DNA from: Kushneria sinocarnis
GTDB taxonomy: Bacteria; Pseudomonadota; Gammaproteobacteria; Pseudomonadales; Halomonadaceae
Assembly (NCBI RefSeq): GCF_003633775.1
Contig: NZ_RBIN01000010.1
Coordinates: 1 to 64,000 of the forward strand
Length of the DNA: 64,000 nucleotides
Direction of reading: 5' to 3'
The notes beneath the pieces were generated by a model. That model had not been told where the DNA came from. It ran no database searches and was given only the letters and a program-made list of their open reading frames with translations. Numbering within the stretch: the first letter of the stretch is position 1; the number at the start of each line of letters is the position of its first letter. The position numbers and the translations under genes are program-made. This document shows positions 1-11,892 of the stretch, one piece after another.

Positions 1-6
1 TCGACT

Positions 7-18
7 TGTTAAAGAGCG
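7..18 (-). promoter_or_regulatory. rrn boxA antitermination element
   Basis: Read on the minus strand this is CGCTCTTTAACA, one base from the E. coli rrn boxA TGCTCTTTAACA that binds NusB-S10. It lies downstream of a boxB-like hairpin and an rrn-type promoter on the same strand, in the same order as an E. coli rRNA leader. The 16S gene itself would lie to the left, outside the window. Confidence 0.85.
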
Positions 19-50
19 TTCCCGCTGTGGCCTGTGCCGTTTGCGAGAGA

Positions 51-67
51 GTGAGCATTTTACTCAC
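51..67 (-). promoter_or_regulatory. boxB-like hairpin of rrn leader
   Basis: A perfect 5-bp inverted repeat, GTGAG and CTCAC, surrounds a 7-base A/T-rich loop, about 32 bases before boxA in the direction of transcription. Position and shape match the boxB hairpin of rRNA leaders; the identification is by context. Confidence 0.6.
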
Positions 68-218
68 CGCCACCGAAATGTCAATGCCGATTTCGATGGA
101 AGCTGCCGAAGCGATGCTTCGAGTGACAGCCAATCGATCCGGAAAACTTCAGTCGAATCAGCTGTCTGCAGCTGCCGGCCCGGTAGGCTGTTGCCCTGTC
201 CGTTGCCAGCGGATGCGT

Positions 219-247
219 ACTCTACGCTTCGCTGATGGACCTGACAA
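219..247 (-). promoter_or_regulatory. Probable rrn promoter with UP element
   Basis: On the minus strand TTGTCA (242-247) is separated by exactly 17 bases from TAGAGT (219-224), followed by a GC-rich discriminator (ACGC). An A/T-rich tract with six consecutive T lies just upstream at about 258-268, as expected for an UP element. This combination is typical of strong, stringently controlled rRNA P1 promoters and agrees with the boxB/boxA signals downstream. Confidence 0.75.
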
Positions 248-303
248 GCCCCGATGTCGAAAAAATTTCGAAAGCGCCCTGCCCGGGCCGATGACGCCGC
301 ATG

Positions 304-1251
304 TCAGCGGCGTGTCTCGTCGGTCGATTCGGACGAGCCCGCAGACTCCGGGGCGCCGTGCTGCGTACTCTGCTCCGGCGAGTCGGCAGTATCCGACTCC
401 TCCCGGGTATCATCAGCCATGGGGGCCGGAGCGGGAATGCCCTTGTAGCGTCGCCACAACGACATCAGCGGACCGGAAAGCGCATAGCCACCGAAGAACA
501 GCAGCAGCATGACTGCCGGCTCCAGCGAGATCACCACGAAACCGAGCACGATCGCCAGCAGCGCCACGAAGGGCACCGGGCTTCTGAAGTCGACTTCCTT
601 GAAGCTGTAGTAGCGAATGTTGCTGACCATCAGGATACCCACCGCGGCCACGATGATCGCCATCAGCACCTTGAAGCCCAGCGCCGTGGCCGCGAAGCTG
701 TGAAAGGTCCAGACGCAGCCGGCCACGACCGCAGCAGCCGACGGGCTGGGCAGACCGATGAACCAGTTCTTGTCGGTACTGCCGATCTGGACATTGAAGC
801 GCGCCAGACGCAGCGCGGCTCCGGCGACATAGATGAAGGCAGCTATCCAGCCGAGATTACCGACATCCTGCAGAATCCAGCTGAAGGCCACCACAGCCGG
901 CGCCACACCGAAGGAGAGCATGTCGGCCAGGCTGTCGTACTCCTCACCGAACTCACTCTGGGTATTGGTCAGGCGTGCCACGCGTCCGTCGAACCCATCC
1001 AGCACCATGGAGATGAAGATGGCAATGGCCGCGGAGCCGAAGTTGCCATTGAGCGCTGCGACCACCGAAAAGAAGCCGGAGAACAGCGCCGCCGTGGTAA
1101 ACAGGTTGGGCAGCAGGTAGATCCCGCGCCGGCGCACCCGCTTGCCATCGTGCACGACATCCTCGACCACTTCGGTTTCATCCTTGAATTCGGAAAACGG
1201 ATCCCGCTGACGGGAGGGCCGTCTGTCCGAGGGCGGAGGTGTTGAGGTCAT
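304..1251 (-). CDS. pssA: CDP-diacylglycerol--serine O-phosphatidyltransferase
   Basis: Makes phosphatidylserine from CDP-diacylglycerol and serine in the inner membrane, the first committed step to phosphatidylethanolamine. The 315-residue protein carries the complete CDP-alcohol phosphatidyltransferase motif at residues 85-110 (DGFDGRVAR...G...D...D), followed by several membrane helices. The start at 1251 is chosen because AAAGGA precedes it at good spacing; longer open reading upstream has no ribosome site. The last ~40 residues are a Ser/Glu/Thr-rich polar tail with no homology I can name. It sits downstream of ilvC on the same strand, separated by a MOSC gene on the other strand and by the ilvC terminator, so it probably has its own promoter. 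The pssA-rrn neighbourhood resembles P. aeruginosa. Confidence 0.93.
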   Translation of the reverse strand: MTSTPPPSDRRPSRQRDPFSEFKDETEVVEDVVHDGKRVRRRGIYLLPNLFTTAALFSGFFSVVAALNGNFGSAAIAIFISMVLDGFDGRVARLTNTQSEFGEEYDSLADMLSFGVAPAVVAFSWILQDVGNLGWIAAFIYVAGAALRLARFNVQIGSTDKNWFIGLPSPSAAAVVAGCVWTFHSFAATALGFKVLMAIIVAAVGILMVSNIRYYSFKEVDFRSPVPFVALLAIVLGFVVISLEPAVMLLLFFGGYALSGPLMSLWRRYKGIPAPAPMADDTREESDTADSPEQSTQHGAPESAGSSESTDETRR

Positions 1252-1317
1252 GACAATCGTCCTTTCAGGCGAATACAGTACAGCATAGATGATGACAGCC
1301 AGGAGGCCGTGACTGCC

Positions 1318-1809
1318 ATGAGCGATTTGTTCCGGCTGTTGCAGCGCCATGCCCGTCCCGGCCGCCTGGAGTGGCTGGGCGTGCGTCCGGGCCGCCGTGC
1401 GCCGATGAGCGAGCCCGCAATGATTCGGGCCGTGGCCGGCCATGGTCTGGAGGGCGATCACCATGCCAGCCCCGGCGGCAAGCGCCAGGTCACCCTGATC
1501 CAGTTCGAGCACCTGCCGGTCATTGCTGCCCTGAGCGGGCATGACACCGTGCCCCTGCCCTGGCTCAGACGCAACCTCGCCATCTCGGGACTCAATCTGC
1601 TGGCCACCAGGGGCCAGCAGCTGCAGATCGGCGACGAGGTAGTGCTGGAAATCACCGGCCCCTGTGCCCCCTGCCGCCGCATGGAGGAGTACCTGGGCCG
1701 TGGCGGCTACAACGCGGTGCGTGGCCATGGCGGCATGACCGCCCGCATTCTCAGGGGTGGCCGCCTGCAGCGGGGTGACCGGGTCACGCCCCTGCCCGGC
1801 GAAGCGTGA
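1318..1809 (+). CDS. MOSC domain-containing protein
   Basis: A 163-residue MOSC domain protein, the fold shared with the C-terminus of molybdenum cofactor sulfurase and with YiiM-type enzymes that handle N-hydroxylated or sulfur substrates. The conserved cysteine region is visible as CAPCRRMEE near residue 119, and GLEGDHH near residue 44 is also typical of the short MOSC family. AGGAGG at 1301-1306 lies 11 bases before the ATG at 1318; a GTG at 1309 is only 2 bases away and is less likely. The gene is alone on the plus strand between ilvC and pssA. Substrate unknown. Confidence 0.82.
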   Translation: MSDLFRLLQRHARPGRLEWLGVRPGRRAPMSEPAMIRAVAGHGLEGDHHASPGGKRQVTLIQFEHLPVIAALSGHDTVPLPWLRRNLAISGLNLLATRGQQLQIGDEVVLEITGPCAPCRRMEEYLGRGGYNAVRGHGGMTARILRGGRLQRGDRVTPLPGEA

Positions 1810-1831
1810 TACGCATGATATGACAGGCATG

Positions 1832-1859
1832 AAAAGGGGCGCCCCTGACGGAGCGCCCC
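1832..1859 (-). terminator. Rho-independent terminator of ilvC
   Basis: A GGGGCGC/GCGCCCC 7-bp stem (1836-1842 with 1853-1859) is followed on the minus strand by TTTT. It lies about 45 bases past the ilvC stop codon and also just after the convergent MOSC gene. Confidence 0.7.
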
Positions 1860-1901
1860 TGCCTCGAGCCGAGCCCGGTTCCGGCAACTGCCGGCGCGCA
1901 C

Positions 1902-2924
<1,023 letters not shown>

Positions 2925-2996
2925 TCATCCTGTCAGGGACGGCCGCAGCCGTCGTTCGGTTGAGCCTTGATCCGTCGGTGCCGGCGGATCGGAAAA

Positions 2997-3494
2997 TCAG
3001 GTCTGGATGCTGAGCAGCTTTTCGCCCCGGGCAATCCCGGCCACCCCGGTACGCGCCACTTCCAGCACGCCCACCGGTCCCATCGCCTGGAGAAAGGCAT
3101 CGAGCTTCTGGGCGTCGCCGGTAATCTGCACCGTATACACGCTGGGAGTGACGTCCACGATCTGGGCCCGGAAGATGTCCACGGTCCGCTTGACCTCATC
3201 GCGGGCGGATCCCAGCGCCTTCACCTTGACCAGCATCAGTTCCCGCTCGATGTGCGCACCCTCGGTCAGATCCACCAGCTTGACCACATCGATCAGCTTG
3301 TTCAGGTGCTTGGTGATCTGCTCGATGATGCGATCATCGCCGTTGGTGGTCACCGTCAGCCGTGAAAGGGTTTCGTCCTCGGTGGGCGCCACGTTGAGCG
3401 TTTCGATGTTGAAGTTGCGCTGCGAGAACAGGCCGACCACCCGCGACAGCGCCCCGGGCTCGTTCTCCATCAGAATCGAGATGATATGGCGCAT
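2997..3494 (-). CDS. ilvN: Acetolactate synthase small (regulatory) subunit
   Basis: Regulatory subunit that activates the large subunit and gives valine feedback control. The 165 residues comprise an N-terminal ACT domain (about residues 4-78, starting HIISILMENEPGALSR) and the C-terminal ALS_ss domain, the full length of the ilvH/ilvN family. The start codon shares one base with the stop of the upstream large subunit (TGATG), indicating translational coupling. Some organisms name this gene ilvH. It is encoded between the catalytic subunit and ilvC. Confidence 0.96.
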   Translation of the reverse strand: MRHIISILMENEPGALSRVVGLFSQRNFNIETLNVAPTEDETLSRLTVTTNGDDRIIEQITKHLNKLIDVVKLVDLTEGAHIERELMLVKVKALGSARDEVKRTVDIFRAQIVDVTPSVYTVQITGDAQKLDAFLQAMGPVGVLEVARTGVAGIARGEKLLSIQT

Positions 3495-5218
3495 CAGGTC
3501 CGCTCCGTCTTCGACAGCAGCATGTCTCGCATGGCGCCCTGGGGCACCTGCATCGGATAGACGTGTTCATATGGGTCGACATGAACATCGAGGAAGACCA
3601 GCTCATCCTTCGAGCGGAAGGTGGCATCCAGCGCAGCCGGAAGATCTTCCTCGTTGCTGACCGTGATGGCTCGGAAGCCATAGGCTGCCAGCAGCTTCTC
3701 GAAGTCCGGCATCGACTCCACGTAGGAGTGCGCATGACGCGACTTGTAGTTGAGATCCTGCCACTGACGCACCATGCCCAGCGAGGCGTTGTTGAGATTG
3801 ATGATCTTGACCGCAATGCCGAACTGCTTGCAGGTCGACAGCTCCTGCATCATCATCTGGAAACTGCCCTCGCCGGTGAACAGCACCACCTGCTCTTCGG
3901 GATAGCTCAGCTTGATCCCCATCGCAGCCGGAAACCCGTAGCCCATCGTCCCCAGCCCGCTGGAAGAAATCCAGTGATTGGGACGATTGAACTTGTAGTA
4001 CTGGGCGGCAAACATCTGATGCTGACCGACATCGGTGACCACATAGGCATCGCCGTTGGTGGCACGGTGCACCGCCTCGATCACCTGCTGCGGCTTGAGT
4101 GGCTCGCCCGGAGCCGCCGGTTCATACAGCTTGCCCTGGCGTTCGCCGCGCCAGCCATCGATCCGGCGCCACCACTCGTCGAGCGCTTCACGATTTTCCT
4201 GCTCACGCTCGGAGAGCATGCCCAGCATCTCGTTGAGGACGCTGTCGGCCGCGCCCACGATCGGCACATCGGCGCGCACGGTCTTGGAGATCGAACTGGG
4301 ATCGACATCGATATGCACGATGCGCGCGCCGGGGCAGAACTTCGAGACGTTGTTGGTCACCCGGTCATCGAAGCGCACTCCGATACCGACCACCAGATCG
4401 CTCTCGTGCATCGCCATGTTGGACTCGTAGGAGCCATGCATGCCCGGCCAGCCCAGCGACTGACGGTCGTTCTGCGGGTAGGCGCCGATCCCCATCAGCG
4501 ACGTGATCACCGGAATATCGAGCCGGCGGGCCAGATCGGTCAGGGCCTCGGAGGCCCTCCCCGTGATCACGCCGCCCCCGGCAAACAGCACCGGCCGCTG
4601 CGCCTTGAGCAGCATATCGACCGCCTTGCGGATCTGGCCGGTATGCCCCCGGGTCACCGGATTGTAGGAGCGGATCTTCGCCTTCTTCGGATAGACATAT
4701 TCGTAGCGCTCGGTGGGCGCGGTCATGTCCTTGGGGATATCGATCACCACCGGCCCGGGGCGCCCGGTGGCGGCCAGATAGAAGGCCTTGCGCATCACCT
4801 CGGGGATTTCGGAGGGATGGCGAATGGAGAAGCTGTGCTTCACGATCGGCCGGGTGACCCCCACGATATCGGTCTCCTGGAAGGCATCCTCGCCGATCAG
4901 GTGACTGGCGACCTGCCCGCAGATCACCACCATCGGGATGGAGTCCATGTAGGCCGTGGCAATCCCGGTCACGGCGTTGGTCGCCCCCGGACCGGAGGTC
5001 ACCAGTACCACGCCCGGCCTGCCGGAAGCCCGGGCATAACCGTCCGCCATGTGGGTGGCCGCCTGTTCGTGGCGCACCAGAATGTGTTTCACTTCCTCCT
5101 GACGAAACAGCGCATCATAGATATGCAGCGCTGCACCGCCGGGATAGCCATAGATATACTCGACGCCCTCATCCTTCAGGAAGCGGGCAATCATGTCAGC
5201 GCCGGAAAGCAGTTCCAC
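3494..5218 (-). CDS. ilvI: Acetolactate synthase large (catalytic) subunit
   Basis: Thiamine-diphosphate and FAD-dependent condensation of pyruvate with pyruvate or 2-oxobutyrate. The catalytic glutamate is E51 in VRHEQ, within the typical N-terminal block YPGGAALHIYD. The TPP motif reads GEGSFQM...NLNN; GEG in place of GDG also occurs in Pseudomonas orthologues, so it is not a defect. It is 574 residues, standard length. The GTG start at 5218 is preceded by AAGGGGA and matches the usual family N-terminus. First gene of ilvI-ilvN-ilvC, with a leader of roughly 300 bases. Confidence 0.97.
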   Translation of the reverse strand: MELLSGADMIARFLKDEGVEYIYGYPGGAALHIYDALFRQEEVKHILVRHEQAATHMADGYARASGRPGVVLVTSGPGATNAVTGIATAYMDSIPMVVICGQVASHLIGEDAFQETDIVGVTRPIVKHSFSIRHPSEIPEVMRKAFYLAATGRPGPVVIDIPKDMTAPTERYEYVYPKKAKIRSYNPVTRGHTGQIRKAVDMLLKAQRPVLFAGGGVITGRASEALTDLARRLDIPVITSLMGIGAYPQNDRQSLGWPGMHGSYESNMAMHESDLVVGIGVRFDDRVTNNVSKFCPGARIVHIDVDPSSISKTVRADVPIVGAADSVLNEMLGMLSEREQENREALDEWWRRIDGWRGERQGKLYEPAAPGEPLKPQQVIEAVHRATNGDAYVVTDVGQHQMFAAQYYKFNRPNHWISSSGLGTMGYGFPAAMGIKLSYPEEQVVLFTGEGSFQMMMQELSTCKQFGIAVKIINLNNASLGMVRQWQDLNYKSRHAHSYVESMPDFEKLLAAYGFRAITVSNEEDLPAALDATFRSKDELVFLDVHVDPYEHVYPMQVPQGAMRDMLLSKTERT

Positions 5219-5475
5219 TGGAGGTTCCCCTTCAAGGTCTCGAGTGCGTTAAGGGTGCGGTGCGCACCAGCGTTCGAGGGCGGCAGCGGCCGCCTGCCAC
5301 AGACCACCCGGCCTGTGACACCTGATGTCGGTCGAACCCGTGAATGGGGCTCGACGAAGACCTGCACTCAAATTCGCATCAGGTCGATGCGTCGGGGCTT
5401 CGGTTCAGGCGGAGCGGGTTGCGCTCCCGGCCCGGTAGGTCCCTTGGCAGGCGGGTAGAGGCCATATACCTACCC

Positions 5476-5511
5476 TCACGTGACCACTGGGGGGTTGCCC
5501 GCCTGGTGCAC
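5476..5511 (-). CDS. Possible ilvI leader peptide (speculative)
   Basis: Between the candidate ilvI promoter and the ilvI start, a GTG-initiated 11-codon frame encodes MHQAGNPPVVT with two adjacent valine codons just before the stop. Hairpins follow it in the leader (GGGTAG/CTACCC immediately downstream). This would fit attenuation by charged tRNA-Val. However, the upstream ribosome site is poorly placed and no U-rich terminator is evident, so support is weak. Confidence 0.15.
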   Translation of the reverse strand: MHQAGNPPVVT

Positions 5512-5533
5512 GCCCTGCAATCAGGAATACACA

Positions 5534-5562
5534 AGAGTCCATGAGCGGCCGCCGAGTGTCAA
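5534..5562 (-). promoter_or_regulatory. Candidate ilvI promoter
   Basis: A perfect -35 hexamer TTGACA (5557-5562 on the minus strand) is 17 bases from GACTCT (5534-5539), a poor -10 that keeps only the most conserved A and T. It would give a leader of about 300 bases before ilvI. Confidence 0.35.
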
Positions 5563-5759
5563 GAAGCGCGCCTCGCGACGATGCACCCACTGCCATCATC
5601 GCCGGCGCTCGCACCGCGAAAGTGCAGCACCGGCACCAGAACCGGCACCGTCACCCTTGCGGGCGCATGCATCTTTGGCAGTACATCCGTGCTGATCTAT
5701 GCTCTGGATCAATTACCATGATTCATTAACCCAGATACCTATCGCCCGGTCGTTCGATG

Positions 5760-5789
5760 TTGACTCCCTTCGAGCGATCGGGGTGTTAT
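5760..5789 (+). promoter_or_regulatory. Candidate treF promoter
   Basis: TTGACT (5760-5765) and TGTTAT (5784-5789) are separated by 18 bases, about 75 bases before the treF start. They are reasonable sigma-70 hexamers. Confidence 0.35.
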
Positions 5790-5863
5790 TGCCCGAACTG
5801 CATCACGGTCGGCGAACCCTCGCAATCCCGGACGATGCACGACTCACGCAACCGGATGATTTC

Positions 5864-7492
5864 ATGCCATCGACGCTGACGCCGACACCGACCATGCCGG
5901 ACAGCAGGGAAGTTGCCTCGCTTCCGCCCCTCCCCGAACTGCTCTGGCAGTCGCTGTTCTTCGACGTGCAGCAGTGCCACGTCTACGAAGACAGCAAGAC
6001 CTTTGTCGATCTGCTGCCGCTCGAGGAGCCGGAAACCATCCTCGAACGCTATCGTCGCCTGCGCGAGGATCTCGACTGCAGTGACGGGCAGCTGCTGGAG
6101 TTTCTCGAAACCCACTTCCATCATGTTGAAGCCGAGGCCAGCGTCGAGCCCCCGGTCCGCCATGACGACGTGACCGCCCACATCGACGCCCTGTGGAACG
6201 TCCTGACGCGTCAGCCCCAGCCGCGGCGCAGCCCCTGGTCCTCGCGCCTGCCCCTGCCCTACGCCTATGTGGTACCCGGCGGACGTTTCAACGAGATCTA
6301 CTACTGGGACAGCTACTTCACCATGCTGGGGCTGGCCACCAGCCAGCGGCTCGACCTGATCCGTGACATGGTCAACAACGTGGCGTACATGATCGGGGCC
6401 TATGGCCACATGCCCAACGGCAACCGGACCTACTACCTGTCGCGCTCCCAGCCCCCCTTCTTCGCCTGCATGGTGGAGCTGCTGGCCGGACTCGAAGGGG
6501 AGGAGACCTATGCCCGCTATCTGCCCCAGCTGGAAACCGAATACGCCTACTGGATGGATGGCGGTGACCAGCTGCGCCCGCACGAGGCCTACCGGCGGGT
6601 CCTGCGCACCCATGATGGTGCCCTGCTCAACCGCTACTGGGATGATCTCAACACGCCACGCGAGGAGGCCTTCCGCGAGGACATGGAGACCGCCCAGGCG
6701 TCCGATCGCGAGCACATCGAGGTCTGGCGCAATATCCGCGCCGGCGGCGAGAGCGGCTGGGACTTCACCTCCCGCTGGCTGGCCGATGGGGTCACCCTTT
6801 CGACCATCCGCACCGTCGAGATTGCGCCGGTGGACCTCAACTGCCTGATGTACCACTTCGAGCGGATCCTGGCGCACGCCCATGCCCTGCAGGAGCATCA
6901 TGATCGCGCCCGCTTCTACCGCGAGCGTGCCCAGCAGCGCGGCGTGGAAATCCGCCAGCGCTTCTGGGACAGTGCGGGCCGGCGTTTCGGTGACTACCTC
7001 TGGCACGAGCTCCGGCTGACCGACAGCATCAGCGCCGCCATGGTCTTTCCGCTCTACTTTAACATCGCCACCCAGGGCCAGGCGGACGGGGTGGCCGATG
7101 TCATTCGCAATACCCTGCTCCGGGAGGGCGGGCTGGTCTGCTCTTCCGTCGAGAGCGGCCAGCAGTGGGATGCGCCCAACGGCTGGGCGCCATTGCAGTG
7201 GATGGCCGTACAGGGCCTCAAGCACTACGGCCACCACGAACTGGCCCATGACATCGCCCAGCGCTGGATCACCACCAACCTCACCCACTTCACCAAGGAG
7301 CACAAGCTGCTCGAGAAGTACAACGTGGTCGATCAGGGGCCGCCCGGCGATGGCGAATACCCCGCCCAGGACGGCTTCGGCTGGACCAACGGTGTACTGC
7401 GCGCCCTGCTGGCCCAGTATCCTCCCGAACGGGCCGCGGAGCTGCAGTCGCGGGCCGCTGAAATCGCACTCGGGGAAACGCCGGAACGCTGA
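5864..7492 (+). CDS. treF: Cytoplasmic trehalase (GH37)
   Basis: Hydrolyses trehalose to two glucose molecules. The 542-residue protein shows both family signatures, PGGRFNEIYYWDSYF and QWDAPNGWAP. The two catalytic acids can be placed by alignment with TreF: D300 in the SGWDF block and E498 in the DGEYPAQDGFGW block. No signal peptide is present, so the enzyme is cytoplasmic like TreF rather than periplasmic TreA. The ATG at 5864 gives the expected N-terminus; an upstream in-frame ATG at 5699 would add 55 residues unlike the family. In a salt-tolerant bacterium it could recycle trehalose used as an osmolyte (inference). Monocistronic, ending in a strong hairpin. Confidence 0.93.
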   Translation: MPSTLTPTPTMPDSREVASLPPLPELLWQSLFFDVQQCHVYEDSKTFVDLLPLEEPETILERYRRLREDLDCSDGQLLEFLETHFHHVEAEASVEPPVRHDDVTAHIDALWNVLTRQPQPRRSPWSSRLPLPYAYVVPGGRFNEIYYWDSYFTMLGLATSQRLDLIRDMVNNVAYMIGAYGHMPNGNRTYYLSRSQPPFFACMVELLAGLEGEETYARYLPQLETEYAYWMDGGDQLRPHEAYRRVLRTHDGALLNRYWDDLNTPREEAFREDMETAQASDREHIEVWRNIRAGGESGWDFTSRWLADGVTLSTIRTVEIAPVDLNCLMYHFERILAHAHALQEHHDRARFYRERAQQRGVEIRQRFWDSAGRRFGDYLWHELRLTDSISAAMVFPLYFNIATQGQADGVADVIRNTLLREGGLVCSSVESGQQWDAPNGWAPLQWMAVQGLKHYGHHELAHDIAQRWITTNLTHFTKEHKLLEKYNVVDQGPPGDGEYPAQDGFGWTNGVLRALLAQYPPERAAELQSRAAEIALGETPER

Positions 7493-7494
7493 AC

Positions 7495-7524
7495 CCGCCT
7501 GCCGCCGCTCCCGGCGGCAGGCGG
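7495..7524. terminator. 13-bp GC hairpin between convergent genes
   Basis: A perfect 13-bp stem (7495-7507 with 7512-7524) with a 4-base loop lies directly between the ends of treF and the opposing methyltransferase gene. It has no clear U run, so termination efficiency is uncertain; it could serve both strands. Confidence 0.55.
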
Positions 7525-7527
7525 TTG

Positions 7528-9060
7528 TCACGCCACCTGCAGGGCCTGCAGCACGGGCAGGCGCACGGCTTCGAAATGGCACGCCTGACGATGCAGCTCT
7601 GCCAGGTTGTCCGCCTCGTCCTCGAGGGGCGCCCCCTCTCTGACCACCCGCTGCTGTCGGGCTTCGAGGATCTGCCAGGCCAGGGCGGCCCACTGCCGGG
7701 GGTCCCGTTCGCCCCGTTCGCGGGCGAGCAGGAAGAGCTGATCGAAACGCGGCACCATGACCGCGCCACCGGTCACGGGGCTCGCCAGCCACGGCGTGTC
7801 GTGATGACTGCGCGCCCGCTGCAACAGGGTCGCATTGAGCCGACGGCAGCCGGGCAGGGCCTGCTCGATGGTGTCCGGCGCCTGCGCCGGACACAGATGG
7901 CCGGCGCCGGCCAGCAGCACCACGGCATATTCGAGCTGCTCCTGTCGCACCCGGCCCGCCAGGGTGTGCTCCAGCTCGCCCAGCGTATGCGGGCGGTAAT
8001 CGGCCAGCGCCTCCAGCACGGGCGCATAGATCGCCTCGCTCATGGTGGCCTCGCCCAGACTGCCGCGAACGGTCAGCGGGATCTCTTGTCGCGGCGAGAT
8101 CAGCACCACCCGAATCCGGCGCAGCGCTTCGAGCCGCTCCGATGACGACAGCTCCCGGGCCCCGCGGACCCAGTGGTCGCGCCGAAAGCTCTGGTTGACC
8201 AGAAAATCCCGGACGGTCTGGCGGAAGTGCTTCTCTCCGATCTCGCCCAGCAGCTGCCGATGCGCCGGCGTCAGGTTGATGGCATCGAAATGATCCGGCA
8301 GATGGGCCGAACAGGCGAATTCGAGACGCGCCGGGCGAAGCTGTTCGGCGACCCGGGAAAACGGCATGGGGTGCCAGTCGCGATTGAAATATTCGTGCGC
8401 CAGATAACCGCTGTCCTGCTGCTGCAACATGCCGAGCCGGTCGTGCACCTCCGGGTTCACTTCGGCGTAGCCGGGCTGGACCGCCAGCAGACGCTCGGCA
8501 AAGCCCAGCGCCTCGCGCACCCGGGCTTCGGTGCCCTGCCCCGGCGCGCTCATCACTTCGCCATGCTCACGCAGGATCTCGCGCATCGGCGCGAACGTCG
8601 CCCAGCCCGGGGTGGTGTTATAGCTGATATAGACCACCCCGCCGGTCCTGAGCCGACGCCTCAGGAAATCGACCAGCACTTCCCGATTGCGCTCATCGAT
8701 CCAGCTCCAGACCCCGTGCAGGGCGATGAAATCGAAATCCGGCAGATCGGTGCGGGCACAGAAGGTGGCGAAATCCTCCTCGAACAGCCGGGCATCGCTG
8801 CGGGCCTGTTCCGCCAGCGAGCGGGCGAAGCCCAGCTGGGCCGGGATGAAATCATTGCCGTACCAGCGGGTCACCGAGGCCGTGGCATGAGCATTGAGCG
8901 AGACGCCCCGACCGATGCCCAGCTCGCAGGCCGTGCCCACCGTCGGCGCCACCACGCCGGCACGCGTCAGGGCCAGCTGCATGATCAGCGGATTGAGCGG
9001 GCTGTAATAGCCCGGGGTATAGAGAACATCGGTGACGTAGCCACCGCTCCAGTCGCTCAT
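7528..9060 (-). CDS. SAM-dependent methyltransferase with regulatory domain
   Basis: A 510-residue protein with a class I methyltransferase domain at the N-terminus (motif I CELGIGRG, residues 45-52; acidic block FDFIALHGVWSW). It is followed by a methyltransferase regulatory domain of the PF10119 type (about residues 210-300) and a C-terminal winged-helix-like region. The arrangement is typical of orphan bacterial methyltransferases of unknown substrate, sometimes found near surface polysaccharide genes; nothing of that kind is nearby here. The start at 9060 is chosen for the CAGGAG ribosome site; an ATG 21 bases upstream has none. Monocistronic, convergent with treF. Confidence 0.78.
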   Translation of the reverse strand: MSDWSGGYVTDVLYTPGYYSPLNPLIMQLALTRAGVVAPTVGTACELGIGRGVSLNAHATASVTRWYGNDFIPAQLGFARSLAEQARSDARLFEEDFATFCARTDLPDFDFIALHGVWSWIDERNREVLVDFLRRRLRTGGVVYISYNTTPGWATFAPMREILREHGEVMSAPGQGTEARVREALGFAERLLAVQPGYAEVNPEVHDRLGMLQQQDSGYLAHEYFNRDWHPMPFSRVAEQLRPARLEFACSAHLPDHFDAINLTPAHRQLLGEIGEKHFRQTVRDFLVNQSFRRDHWVRGARELSSSERLEALRRIRVVLISPRQEIPLTVRGSLGEATMSEAIYAPVLEALADYRPHTLGELEHTLAGRVRQEQLEYAVVLLAGAGHLCPAQAPDTIEQALPGCRRLNATLLQRARSHHDTPWLASPVTGGAVMVPRFDQLFLLARERGERDPRQWAALAWQILEARQQRVVREGAPLEDEADNLAELHRQACHFEAVRLPVLQALQVA

Positions 9061-9157
9061 CGCCACTCCTGACAGGTTCACATGATGGGGGCGCCATCAT
9101 GGCAGGTTTGGCCACGGCCATGCACGGTGGGCCTGGCCGTCGGCCCGCCCAGCGTGA

Positions 9158-9181
9158 AGACCCCGGCCGGAGCCGGGGTCT
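9158..9181 (-). terminator. Hairpin downstream of clpB
   Basis: A perfect 10-bp stem AGACCCCGGC/GCCGGGGTCT with a 4-base loop lies about 33 bases past the clpB stop. Only a short U-containing tail follows on the minus strand. Confidence 0.5.
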
Positions 9182-9213
9182 GGAGCACGGGGTGCGCCGG
9201 CCGACGGGAGGCC

Positions 9214-11802
<2,589 letters not shown>

Positions 11803-11892
11803 CGGAAACTCCTCTCATCCGGCGCCGGACGCCCCCATCGGCCTGCCGGCAGGTCGGGTGCGAATGGCGCTGACAGCATGGTATTGCTGACA

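Larger units (their letters stand above)
5219..5863. other. Divergent intergenic region between ilvI and treF
   Basis: This 645-base gap holds the ilvI leader on the minus side and the treF promoter on the plus side; candidate promoters are listed separately. The ilvI leader contains several GC-rich inverted repeats (for example GGAGCG/CGCTCC near 5417-5433 and CGCATC/GATGCG near 5373-5389) and a very short possible leader peptide at 5476-5511. I see no RNA gene or longer coding region with support. Confidence 0.5.

Noticed and set aside
3840..3900. GEG instead of GDG in the TPP motif of IlvI
   Set aside because: Pseudomonas acetolactate synthases share GEG, so this is family variation, not a mutation.
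4056..4430. Short plus-strand frames rich in Ser/Arg within ilvI
   Set aside because: Third-frame shadow of ilvI with no start signal.
3563..5458. Long plus-strand open frame opposite ilvI (631 codons)
   Set aside because: It is antisense to a clearly conserved gene; composition (many His, Gly, Arg) is that of a high-GC shadow frame and it has no recognisable domain.
5786..7894. 702-codon minus-strand frame opposite treF
   Set aside because: Shadow of treF: no ribosome site, no homology, and the trehalase signatures are on the other strand.
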